Source of the DNA: Picochlorum sp. 'celeri'
Taxonomy: Eukaryota > Chlorophyta > Trebouxiophyceae
Reading direction: 5' to 3'
DNA length: 64,000 nt
Assembly (NCBI GenBank): GCA_010909725.1
Contig: JAACMV010000023.1
Span: 372,001 to 436,000, forward strand
Part shown: in pieces, positions 32,144 to 40,267 of the stretch
Layout of the letters: each line of letters begins with the position of its first letter
Numbering within the stretch: the stretch's first letter is position 1
Made by a program: the position numbers and the translations under genes
Notes under the pieces: model-generated
The model's database searches: none
What the model was told of the DNA's origin: nothing
Seen by the model: only the letters and a program-made list of their open reading frames with translations

Positions 32144-32242
32144 TTCTAATCAAGCCCCATGGACCGGACTCGGGCACGACCGCATTGCATGTGTGCATCG
32201 CGGTCGACAGGATTTGAACCTGCGCAGCTTGCGCTACTTGAT
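32144..32242 (-). tRNA. circularly permuted tRNA-Ser(AGA)
   Basis: Minus strand, 3' half first (32242-32199, positions 38-73), then 15 nt, then 5' half (32183-32144, positions 1-37). Joined it is 84 nt. Acceptor GCGGUCG with CGACCGC, seven Watson-Crick pairs; U8, G9; D stem CCC/GGG; anticodon stem CUUGA/UCAAG; loop UUAGAAA, anticodon AGA; long variable arm with AGC/GCU stem, as serine tRNAs require; T stem GCAGG/CCUGU, loop UUCAAAU; discriminator G, the serine identity base. The flanks form a canonical bulge-helix-bulge: bulge UG|A, four-pair helix CUAA with UUAG, bulge AA|U, with both cuts after the second bulge base. TATA-like runs lie upstream of the 3' half. Confidence 0.95.
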
Positions 32243-32507
32243 CATTAGATATATGCAAACGGGGAAATATTCACGACATATAAAATATCGAGTTCCACCG
32301 GCGGACCCATCTTCGCCTATATACAGCGTCCGTGATACAATAATAACCCACTAGGAATATGCGCCAACGTATAGATATGCTGTCCAAGCATAATGCACAC
32401 CATATACGGGTGTGGTCCCAACACGAATGCGTTCCTTACTGTCTCCTGTCTGGAGACTTTTTCTATACAAAGAATTTTGTTCTCAAAAGGATATCTTTAC
32501 AAATAAT

Positions 32508-33566
32508 TTATTTAGAAGTCAATTCTTTCTCCAATTCCTCCAACGCATACACCACCTCATTATCCTGCTCAGAGTATCCCTGAAGCCTTGCTATCTTGGC
32601 ACCCTGTGTCGCAGCCTCAGCAGCACTTTCCAATTCTCCCCCAGCTTTATACGCCACCGCTAACAAGAGCCACACATCTGGAACAGCATCATTCTCCTCC
32701 AAAAGACCCTCCAAAATATCCGCCGCAGTTGCTGTCGAGTCATCCAATTCCAACAACAGCTTGGCCGTCTCAAAACGAAATTCATACGATGGCAGCATAC
32801 GTTCACCCTTCTTCTCATCGCCATTGCCATTGTCATCTTCTTCTTCTTCTTCTTCATCATCATCCCACCATAACTGCAATGATTCCTTCAACAGCCCCAA
32901 TGCCTCGTCCTCTCTCCCTTGAAGCACCCGCAAACTACAAAGAGCCTGCAACGGCTCTGGATTCTTACTCGTTCCACTTCCAGCTTCATGTAAAAGAGAT
33001 TCAACCTCAATATAAAGACGAGACACCTCCTCTTCAGAATCATCCTCTGCCTCATCCAGTGCATCATGAATCAAACCCATCAACAGCTCGGCCAGCGAGC
33101 ACAATGCCGACGTCAGATACTCCTCACTATTCTCATCATCCATATTCCTCAAAATCCCAACCCCCTGCCGCATCGCAGCCTCTGCCTCCTCCGTCCTCCC
33201 ACAGGCATCCAACACCTGTCCCAAATACATGAACTTTTCAAACCCAGTCATGGGAGCCAAATCACAAGCCTTCTGAAGCACCTTTATCGCCTCATCCTTT
33301 CTATCATTCGCAAACTCGGCCAGAAAAGATCCATACCCATCCAAAAACTCGACATTCTCGGGCTCCCGGAGCACACACTCCTTGTACAGGGCCTCTGCCT
33401 GAGCCAAATCTTCACTCATCAGCGCAATCTCTGCTTGCATGAATAATTCCTCACAAGATTTTCTAGTACCATGCTGTTCATTTTTATTCTTTCGTCGCTG
33501 CGTTTGACCCTTACTATTGCTCCCATGCTGTTGCTGTGCATGGCGATGTTGGTGGTGATACCCCAT
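32508..33566 (-). CDS. ACL4: TPR protein similar to ribosomal L4 chaperone ACL4
   Basis: 352 residues from the first ATG at 33566. Basic Gln/His/Lys-rich N-terminus, then TPR-like helices (CEELFMQAEIALMSEDLAQAEALYKE is the first, continuing through EAIKVLQKACDLAP and ALGLLKESLQLW). A strongly acidic insert (poly-Glu/Asp near 32830-32860) and the C-terminal QGYSEQDNEVVYALEELEKEL resemble the Acl4 family of dedicated chaperones for newly made uL4. TPR identity is firm; the Acl4 name is a moderate inference. Confidence 0.65.
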   Translation of the reverse strand: MGYHHQHRHAQQQHGSNSKGQTQRRKNKNEQHGTRKSCEELFMQAEIALMSEDLAQAEALYKECVLREPENVEFLDGYGSFLAEFANDRKDEAIKVLQKACDLAPMTGFEKFMYLGQVLDACGRTEEAEAAMRQGVGILRNMDDENSEEYLTSALCSLAELLMGLIHDALDEAEDDSEEEVSRLYIEVESLLHEAGSGTSKNPEPLQALCSLRVLQGREDEALGLLKESLQLWWDDDEEEEEEDDNGNGDEKKGERMLPSYEFRFETAKLLLELDDSTATAADILEGLLEENDAVPDVWLLLAVAYKAGGELESAAEAATQGAKIARLQGYSEQDNEVVYALEELEKELTSK

Positions 33567-34077
33567 CGTATTCTCCACTCCTCACATACGACACGCCACG
33601 AAATCACAACTTTTACTATGATTCAAAAATTTTGGAATATTGGAAGCAGATAAAACATGTCACGACAGACAGAACACAGAGGGTTCAAAGATCGATACCA
33701 ATGCTCCCCATCAACCGATTGATTCAATCGGATTTTTTACATTCCACTACTAGTAGGATGTGGATGATGAAAGCAACTTGCTGGGGGCAAAATTGCACAC
33801 AATGAAAAATGTGCCATGACATTCCACTCGAATACACACCCTCCTCCTCTCTTCCTACTAATCCTACTAGCGATAGAAGGAGTCTGATGTGATGGCTACT
33901 GGGTCTTACCCGTGCATCTCATTTTGAGGTGATTTTTTTTACCCCCTCACATGTACATGTGAGAGGAGAGAGCATGTCAATGTGCCCTGGCAATTCTTGT
34001 TGGGCCCATTCATTTTTAAATGAAATGTTGGTATACACACAATCACATTCATAGATTATATTACAAAAAACATAAAC
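33567..34077. other. divergent promoter region with possible structured RNA
   Basis: 511 bp between ACL4 and the first ABC1 kinase. It has a CATCAACCGA word near 33709 and, at 33901-33963, two adjacent hairpins, a T8 run and an 18-bp palindrome, listed separately. No protein gene. Confidence 0.4.
33901..33963 (+). ncRNA. candidate structured small RNA (3' part): two hairpins, U-rich run, terminal palindrome
   Basis: Hairpin 1 (33901-33911) pairs GGGU with ACCC. Hairpin 2 (33915-33931) pairs CAUCUCA with UGAGGUG (one G-U). A U8 run at 33933-33940 follows, then a perfect 18-nt palindrome at 33946-33963 (CTCACATGT/ACATGTGAG). Stem-loop, AU(n)A, stem-loop is the layout of an Sm site in an snRNA, while hairpins before U8 also fit a Pol III transcript end. 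I recognise no snRNA core sequence, so this is speculative and the 5' end is unknown. Confidence 0.25.
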
Positions 34078-35943
34078 ATGCGGGTTATATCCCAGCATAA
34101 CGGACATGGCGTGGCCACGAGGAAACACGTGGTCAGCAGAACAACTCTTGGGCGACGTCGTGTTCTTTCAGTTTCAGCAGCTGTGGCGAGTCCTACTACT
34201 TCTGGTAAAACCATGAATGCTATAACGACAAAGGAGCAGGAGCAATTGCAGATGGAGATGGGTTTTTGTCGAATTAATCAACCATATTCTCCAGACTTGC
34301 TTCAGCAGCAGGTTTTTTCGGATGCTTCTTCGATTCTTTCGACAGTATCTAGATCAATATACATGTTTTCAAATATATTTGGATTTGCATTCAATTTATA
34401 CATGGATAGAGGGAATGATACGCCGAGTCTGGTCAAGCGCCGTGCGACGGAACTGAGGGATATGTTGACAAAGCTTGGTCCGACCTTTATTAAAGCCGGT
34501 CAGGTCCTGGCCAATCGGCCAGATATTCTGAGGGAGGATTATATGAATGAGTTGATTGTGTTGCAAGATGATGTTCCGCCTTTTTCTGATGAAGAGGCTT
34601 TTAAGATTTTAGAATTGCAGCTTGGGAGACCATTGGGGGAGGTGTTTTCATCAATCTCAGAGCAGCCTGTGGCTGCTGCGTCTCTGGGGCAGGTGTACAA
34701 AGGGGTGCTTCGCGATACAGGAGAAGCTGTTGCTGTCAAGATACAGAGGCCTGGAGTGGAGCCTATTATTTATAGAGATTTGTTTATTTTCAGGGCAATT
34801 GCCAAGATGCTTAATCCGTTTGCTTTGGCTCGGTTGGGATGCAATGCAGAGTTGATTGTGGATGAGTTTGGAGAAAAGCTGTTGGAGGAATTAGATTATG
34901 TTCAAGAGGCGAGAAATTTGGAGGATTTTAGGAGTAATTTTATGAATGATGATTACGTGAAGATTCCGTGGGTGCGACGGGATTTGAGTGGTCCAAAAGT
35001 GTTGGTGATGGAATGGATTGATGGGATTCGTTGTACTGATGTGGCACAGCTCAAGTCGTCCGGGATTAATTTAGATGAGTTTATTAGAGTGGGTGTGGTG
35101 TCTGGCCTTCGACAGTTGTTGGAGTTTGGACTGTTTCATGGAGATCCCCACCCAGGAAATATCTTTGCCATGAGGGATGGGAGGATTGCATATGTGGATT
35201 TTGGAAACGTGGCAGAACTTTCACAAACGAATAAAGAAGTACTCATAGATGCAGTTGTACATGCTGTGAATAAGGATTATCAGGCTATGGCTCAGGATTT
35301 CATCAAGCTGGGATTCTTGGCTCCAGGGACGGATGTGAGGCCCATTGTGCCAGCCTTGGAGAAGATTTGGGCGGATTCTATGGGTCGCTCGCTTGCAGAT
35401 TTTAACTTTAGAACGGTCACGAGCAAGTTTAACGAGCTTGTGTATGAATATCCTATTCGGATTCCTGAAAGGTATTCGCTCGTGATTCGATCCTTGTTGA
35501 CTCAGGAAGGAATTTGTTTGACGCTCAAGGCAGATTTTCACTTTTTAGAAGTTGCATATCCCTACGTTGCTCGAAGGCTGTTGACCGATGAAGACCCCGC
35601 GTTGCGGCAGCGATTGTTCCAAGTGCTTTTCCAAGATGGTAAATTTAGATGGGATCGATTGGAGAATCTCCTCACCCTGGCAAACCAGTCGAGCGGCTCT
35701 GTTGATTTATCATCCACCGTTGCAGATGGTGCTAGACTGGTTCTTCTGGATGAAGAGCTCAGGCAGCAGCTGCTTATAGCGTTCACCGAAGACGATCGCC
35801 TGCATTTTGAGGAGTTGCAGCGGATACTCAATTTGTTGCCCTCGAACAGAGGAAGTGACATCCTGAGGTCCAGTGCAAGAAACTTTCCAAAGATTGCCCG
35901 TGATTTGGCCATTCAATGGTCTGATAGAATCCTAGAAAATTAA
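34078..35943 (+). CDS. ABC1K/UbiB-family atypical kinase, plastid type
   Basis: 621 residues, no introns. N-terminal Arg/Ser/Val-rich transit peptide. ABC1 motifs appear in order: KLGPTFIKAGQVLANRPD (the K-x-G-Q motif), AAASLGQVYKG (the Ala-rich loop replacing the glycine loop), VAVKIQRPGVEP, EKLLEELDYVQEARN, HGDPHPGN and YVDFGNVAEL. The family phosphorylates or regulates prenylquinone and carotenoid metabolism in plastoglobules. The DFG-equivalent and catalytic Asp are intact. Which plant ABC1K subfamily it matches needs a tree. Confidence 0.88.
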   Translation: MRVISQHNGHGVATRKHVVSRTTLGRRRVLSVSAAVASPTTSGKTMNAITTKEQEQLQMEMGFCRINQPYSPDLLQQQVFSDASSILSTVSRSIYMFSNIFGFAFNLYMDRGNDTPSLVKRRATELRDMLTKLGPTFIKAGQVLANRPDILREDYMNELIVLQDDVPPFSDEEAFKILELQLGRPLGEVFSSISEQPVAAASLGQVYKGVLRDTGEAVAVKIQRPGVEPIIYRDLFIFRAIAKMLNPFALARLGCNAELIVDEFGEKLLEELDYVQEARNLEDFRSNFMNDDYVKIPWVRRDLSGPKVLVMEWIDGIRCTDVAQLKSSGINLDEFIRVGVVSGLRQLLEFGLFHGDPHPGNIFAMRDGRIAYVDFGNVAELSQTNKEVLIDAVVHAVNKDYQAMAQDFIKLGFLAPGTDVRPIVPALEKIWADSMGRSLADFNFRTVTSKFNELVYEYPIRIPERYSLVIRSLLTQEGICLTLKADFHFLEVAYPYVARRLLTDEDPALRQRLFQVLFQDGKFRWDRLENLLTLANQSSGSVDLSSTVADGARLVLLDEELRQQLLIAFTEDDRLHFEELQRILNLLPSNRGSDILRSSARNFPKIARDLAIQWSDRILEN

Positions 35944-35944
35944 C

Positions 35945-36451
35945 TTACACTTTCCTCATTAACAAGTAAATATTATTATCAACATCCAAATCTTCTAATC
36001 TCTTGGGATCTCCCGAAAGCTGCATCAATAACCCACCAAAAGACACAAAAACATCTGCCTTGACATGACCACTCGCCATGGCATCCTTGTACTTGAACAC
36101 CTTGCCGAACATCACGTAGTCGTACTTGTCCGCCAGACTCTCTCGCGTGCCTATACTTGTGTCATAAATCTGCTGCCCAGGATCTCCTGTAGGCATGGGA
36201 CTCCCATCCTTGTTCAACGTTGGGGACAGACAGACAGTCACCTTTTCTCCACTCTTGACAGGGTACACATCCACATTGATGTCCAATATCAGGTCCATCT
36301 CGTACAAATCGCTCCTCGCTTTTATTCTACTAACTTTATCAAACTTTTTTCCATCAGGATCTACCTCTAGAATCTCAAATGTATCCTCTAGAAAGGTAGA
36401 ACCGCTTCCAGTGTTGATACCCGTCGTTGCATGGTGTTCTGCAGAGGCCAT
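35945..36451 (-). CDS. RPB8: RNA polymerase I/II/III shared subunit RPB8 (RPABC3)
   Basis: 168 residues from the ATG at 36451. Family motifs: FEILEVDPDGKKFDKVSRI, DLYEMDLILDINVDVYPV, YDYVMFGKVFKYKD, ADVFVSFGGLLMQLSGDP and the closing LDVDNNIYLLMRKV. RPB8 is an OB-fold-like subunit common to all three nuclear RNA polymerases. Slightly longer than human (150) because of an N-terminal extension. Its stop is 1 bp from the ABC1K stop, tail-to-tail. Confidence 0.95.
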   Translation of the reverse strand: MASAEHHATTGINTGSGSTFLEDTFEILEVDPDGKKFDKVSRIKARSDLYEMDLILDINVDVYPVKSGEKVTVCLSPTLNKDGSPMPTGDPGQQIYDTSIGTRESLADKYDYVMFGKVFKYKDAMASGHVKADVFVSFGGLLMQLSGDPKRLEDLDVDNNIYLLMRKV

Positions 36452-36620
36452 TTTTCTCTTACTTTCCAATCGTATTACGAATTAATGGTTCAATATAAAT
36501 ATAGAAATTATTTTCATAGCTCGTTGGGTGTTTTGTGAGACGTACATTGCATAAAACGGTGTTGCGCTGTTGCCTTATTAAGGAATTTTCCTGCCACCAT
36601 CGCATCTTGCTCTTGTGACA

Positions 36621-37724
36621 ATGTACCGCAGCTCGTTCGGCATTAAATTGTGTTTATCATATGATATGGTGGTGATGGTGGTTGGAATGTCTCATCAACG
36701 GTGTTGTGGTCGTCTTCACGCTGCTACTTGCATACCAAGGACCAAGAATTGCATCCTGCTCAGGGATTCATCGACACATTTTTCGACTCGCATTAGACAG
36801 AAACGTACTAGAAGAAATATTTCTGACTTTGTTGTTCGAGTTCATGCGTTGGATGCCGCAATGTCGTTTGATAAAGAAACGAAACTGCGGGAGGAGATCT
36901 CAAACAAGTCCAAATTGAAAATTGGGATTGTAGGATTTGGTAATTTTGGACAGTTTTTGGCCAAGAGATTTGTGATGGCTGGACACGACGTGATTGGGAC
37001 CTCTCGAGGAGATTATGTGGACGTTGCAAAGGACATGGGTGCAACGTTTTACAAGGATGTGGATGACTTTTGTGAACAGCATCCTGATGTGGTGGTGCTG
37101 GCGTCTTCTATTTTATCATTTGACAATGTTGTCAGGAAGATTCCTGTTCAAAGATTGAAGCGATCGACCTTATTTGTCGACGTATTGTCTGTCAAGGTAT
37201 TTCCAAAGAATTTGTTGTTGGGAGTCTTGCCAGAGGAGGTTGATATTCTGTGCACTCATCCCATGTTTGGTCCGGATTCTGGAAAGGGATCATGGGAGGG
37301 ATTGAACTTTATGTATGAGAAAGTGCGTATCGGGGAAGAGAAGGATAGGCAGGAAAGGGTGGACTCGTTTTTGAGCATCTTTAGGGACGAGGGGTGCAGG
37401 ATGGTGGAGATGACGTGTGAGGAGCATGATAGGGATGCTGCATCTACACAATTCATTACACATTCGGTGGGAAGGACTTTGGGTGCCATGAAACTACAGA
37501 AAACTGATATTGATACAAAGGGATACGAATCGCTTCTGTCTTTGGTTGAGAATACGGCAAATGATTCATTTGACCTCTATTATGGCTTGTTCTTGTACAA
37601 TCCAAATGCAACAGAGGAACTGGAGAGGTTGGAACAAGCATTTGACAAGGTGAAGAGGAGGTTATTTAGCCAGTTACATGAGAAATTACGAGAGCAACTA
37701 AATGTCAATGAATCGAATAAATGA
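36621..37724 (+). CDS. arogenate/prephenate dehydrogenase (TyrA type), plastid
   Basis: 367 residues, no introns. Plastid transit peptide of about 80 residues (rich in Arg, Ser, Thr). The NAD(P)-binding fold starts KIGIVGFGNFGQFLAKRF; then VFVDVLSVK-type catalytic segment, THPMFGPDSGKGSWEGL and the substrate histidine in ATQFITHSVGRTL. This is the plant-type arogenate dehydrogenase pattern, the last step to tyrosine, which also feeds tocopherol and plastoquinone synthesis. Whether it prefers arogenate or prephenate is not shown by motifs I can read. Confidence 0.88.
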   Translation: MYRSSFGIKLCLSYDMVVMVVGMSHQRCCGRLHAATCIPRTKNCILLRDSSTHFSTRIRQKRTRRNISDFVVRVHALDAAMSFDKETKLREEISNKSKLKIGIVGFGNFGQFLAKRFVMAGHDVIGTSRGDYVDVAKDMGATFYKDVDDFCEQHPDVVVLASSILSFDNVVRKIPVQRLKRSTLFVDVLSVKVFPKNLLLGVLPEEVDILCTHPMFGPDSGKGSWEGLNFMYEKVRIGEEKDRQERVDSFLSIFRDEGCRMVEMTCEEHDRDAASTQFITHSVGRTLGAMKLQKTDIDTKGYESLLSLVENTANDSFDLYYGLFLYNPNATEELERLEQAFDKVKRRLFSQLHEKLREQLNVNESNK

Positions 37725-37738
37725 ATGTAATGGAAAAA

Positions 37739-40141
37739 TCAAGCACCAGTGAGCTGTGCCTCTTTATTCTCTGCTGCCTTCACTTTGATCAGGTTGATCA
37801 TGGCAAACACACCAAAGAGGCCAGCTCCTGTAAAGGATGCCGATGCTGCAATGCCCATGGCGCTCACTGATAGGACGGTTCCAATGTTGACGAGCATGGA
37901 TGCCATGATGGTGGACATGGTGGCCTTTTGCATCATGGCGACACGACTCAATGCTCTTTCTGCCTCCAAGGAGCGAACTCTCAGTTTCAAATCTCCACGT
38001 TCAAGCTGTCTCATAATTGTATACACGTCTTCAATCATGTTGGGTCCCTTGAATAGGTTCACGACGGCCCTATTCTGGAGCTCAAGTCGCTTGCCCCATT
38101 CCTCCTGAAGTTTTGCATACTGAGGTGATCCTTCCAGAAGAAGTTCTCTTGCATATGGAGCTGAAATCTCTGAAATATCAAAACGATTGTCCAATGCCTT
38201 TCCAATTCCATCGAGAACGGTGAATGACCGGACAACAAAGGTGAAGGTTGCTGGGAATCTGAATGGTTTATCGGCAGATGCCACCAAAAGATCTTCCCCA
38301 ATGGATGCAAGTATCTGCTTCCTTCGTTGCTTTGCTTCTTCCTTTGATCTTTGTGGTTTGAAAGAATCAGAATACGTCTCATCTTTCTGACGCTGCTCTC
38401 TCTGCTCTTTCAGCCTCTCCTCGAAGGAATTCAGGAAGAACTCTCCTGTTCGCCTCACAGCAGTTCTGTCACCTCCCTCAACAAGCACACCCATTTTCAC
38501 CAACGCATCCAAACATCCATCCACATTCTTCTTATACACTCCGTAAAAGAGTTCCAAAAGTCCACTCCTAACATCATTTGGAATCGTTCCCATCATACCA
38601 AAGTCATAATAAATCAAACGGCCGCCTTCCTCGGCATCAACAGCAATATTCCCTGGGTGCGGATCCGCATGGAAGAAACCATACGTCAACAATTGCTGAA
38701 GATACGACTCGACAGTACGGCGCGCAAGAAGTTGGCGATCGACGCCCATCGCATCCAATTCACTGGCCCTGTTAATCTTTGTGCCTGGTACATACTCCAG
38801 AGTCAACACCTCTGATGTTGTGTAATCCCACAATACCTTTGGCACCTTGATCCACGGTGTGTCTTTAAAGTTTTCTCTGAATCGATCCGCATTCTTCCCT
38901 TCGAGGGTATAATCAATTTCCTGGTACAGAATTCTGGAGCACTCGTCATAAATAGCCACCCAATCACGTGCTGCACCATCAGATTTGGGGTCAACCTTTT
39001 GCAACCACTCTGCAAGCACTCTCACATTCTTCAAATCGATATCAAACAAATCCTTTAATCCGGGGCGTTGCACCTTCACCACCACCCGCTCTCCATTCAA
39101 CTTGGCAACATGAACTTGTCCGAGCGATGCTGCTGCAATCGGCTCTGGATCAAACTCTTCAAACACCTCATTCACTGGCTTCCCCAACCCTCTCTCCACA
39201 ATCTCGATCGCTTTCTGTGAAGAGAATGGAGGCACATTATCCTGAAGCTTTTCCAACTCTTTAATAAACTCTGGTGACAACACATCCACCCTGGTGGAGA
39301 ACTGCTGTCCAATCTTGATAAACGTCGGACCAAGCTTCACAAGCCCTTCCCTCAACCACACAGCTAGCTCCTTCTTTCTCTCCGTCACAGCAGCTTCCGT
39401 CATACCATTCTTCTTGTACGTGAACTTTTGATTCACAAGCCACAACTTGAAGAAAAAGGTGAATGCAAAACTCCAAATCTCCCACGTCCTTTGGAACGTA
39501 GAGTACGATTTGAAACGACCCCACCTTCCTCCAGGCTCTCGATAGGGCGTCTGAGCCTTGCTAGACGCAGGTGATGTCGAAGGAGCAGCAGCGGTCGCAG
39601 CCCCACCATTCACACTTTCTCTATCCTTTTTTGCCATTGCCTCCTGAGCAGCTGTTTCCAAATGTCCAGCATCATCCGCAGACAAGTACCCATCAATCTC
39701 ATTGCTCAAACTGGCCCCATTACTTTCCACAACAACAACAGCACTGCCGTTCCCGTTGACAGAAGCGCCATTCACAGAAGCGCCATTCCCATTCGCTGAA
39801 GACGACGTGGAAGAAGCAGTCTCTTGTTCCGCACTCGCAGCCTTCAAAAACACCAAAAATAAATTAATGTGCCATATAATCACGCCATTAAACCTCATAA
39901 TCGTAGAAACAGGGATAAGATAACGTACTTCTCGAAGCTGCAAACGCTTCGCATTTCCGAGTACAGGAACCGTATTTCCACCCAAAAATCCATGATTATT
40001 TCTTCTTAATACATGGAAAGGTGATACAGTGCCAGTGATTGGGCTCTTGGAAACAGACAGGGCAATCTGTCGCCTGTGTCCAGGCAGGACGACATGCCGT
40101 GGATTTCCCAAACCAACTCTCTGCATTACATATACTTGCAT
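37739..40141 (-). CDS. ABC1K/UbiB-family atypical kinase, second plastid copy
   Basis: 771 residues from exons 40141-39929 and 39841-37739. Exon 1 encodes an Arg/Val-rich transit peptide; a low-complexity Ser/Asn/Gly/Val region follows. ABC1 motifs: KLGPTFIKIGQQFSTRVD, AAASLGQVHVAKL, VVVKVQRPGLKD, ADPHPGN and YYDFGMMGTI; a C-terminal hydrophobic region (SAMGIAASASFTGAGLFG). The 87-bp intron is a multiple of three with no stop, so unspliced mRNA would encode 800 residues. It differs from the first copy in the transit region and the C-terminus and is not a recent duplicate. Confidence 0.88.
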   Translation of the reverse strand: MQVYVMQRVGLGNPRHVVLPGHRRQIALSVSKSPITGTVSPFHVLRRNNHGFLGGNTVPVLGNAKRLQLREVRYLIPVSTIMRFNGVIIWHINLFLVFLKAASAEQETASSTSSSANGNGASVNGASVNGNGSAVVVVESNGASLSNEIDGYLSADDAGHLETAAQEAMAKKDRESVNGGAATAAAPSTSPASSKAQTPYREPGGRWGRFKSYSTFQRTWEIWSFAFTFFFKLWLVNQKFTYKKNGMTEAAVTERKKELAVWLREGLVKLGPTFIKIGQQFSTRVDVLSPEFIKELEKLQDNVPPFSSQKAIEIVERGLGKPVNEVFEEFDPEPIAAASLGQVHVAKLNGERVVVKVQRPGLKDLFDIDLKNVRVLAEWLQKVDPKSDGAARDWVAIYDECSRILYQEIDYTLEGKNADRFRENFKDTPWIKVPKVLWDYTTSEVLTLEYVPGTKINRASELDAMGVDRQLLARRTVESYLQQLLTYGFFHADPHPGNIAVDAEEGGRLIYYDFGMMGTIPNDVRSGLLELFYGVYKKNVDGCLDALVKMGVLVEGGDRTAVRRTGEFFLNSFEERLKEQREQRQKDETYSDSFKPQRSKEEAKQRRKQILASIGEDLLVASADKPFRFPATFTFVVRSFTVLDGIGKALDNRFDISEISAPYARELLLEGSPQYAKLQEEWGKRLELQNRAVVNLFKGPNMIEDVYTIMRQLERGDLKLRVRSLEAERALSRVAMMQKATMSTIMASMLVNIGTVLSVSAMGIAASASFTGAGLFGVFAMINLIKVKAAENKEAQLTGA

Positions 40142-40267
40142 ACTATGTAATAAAAATGGTATGGTCCCGTGGAATGCGTATCATTTTATATTCACCCCCC
40201 CGCATGCATCCAACAACAGACTGGATGATGGCATCATCATGGGATTATTCTCTCTTTGAATTTCTTC

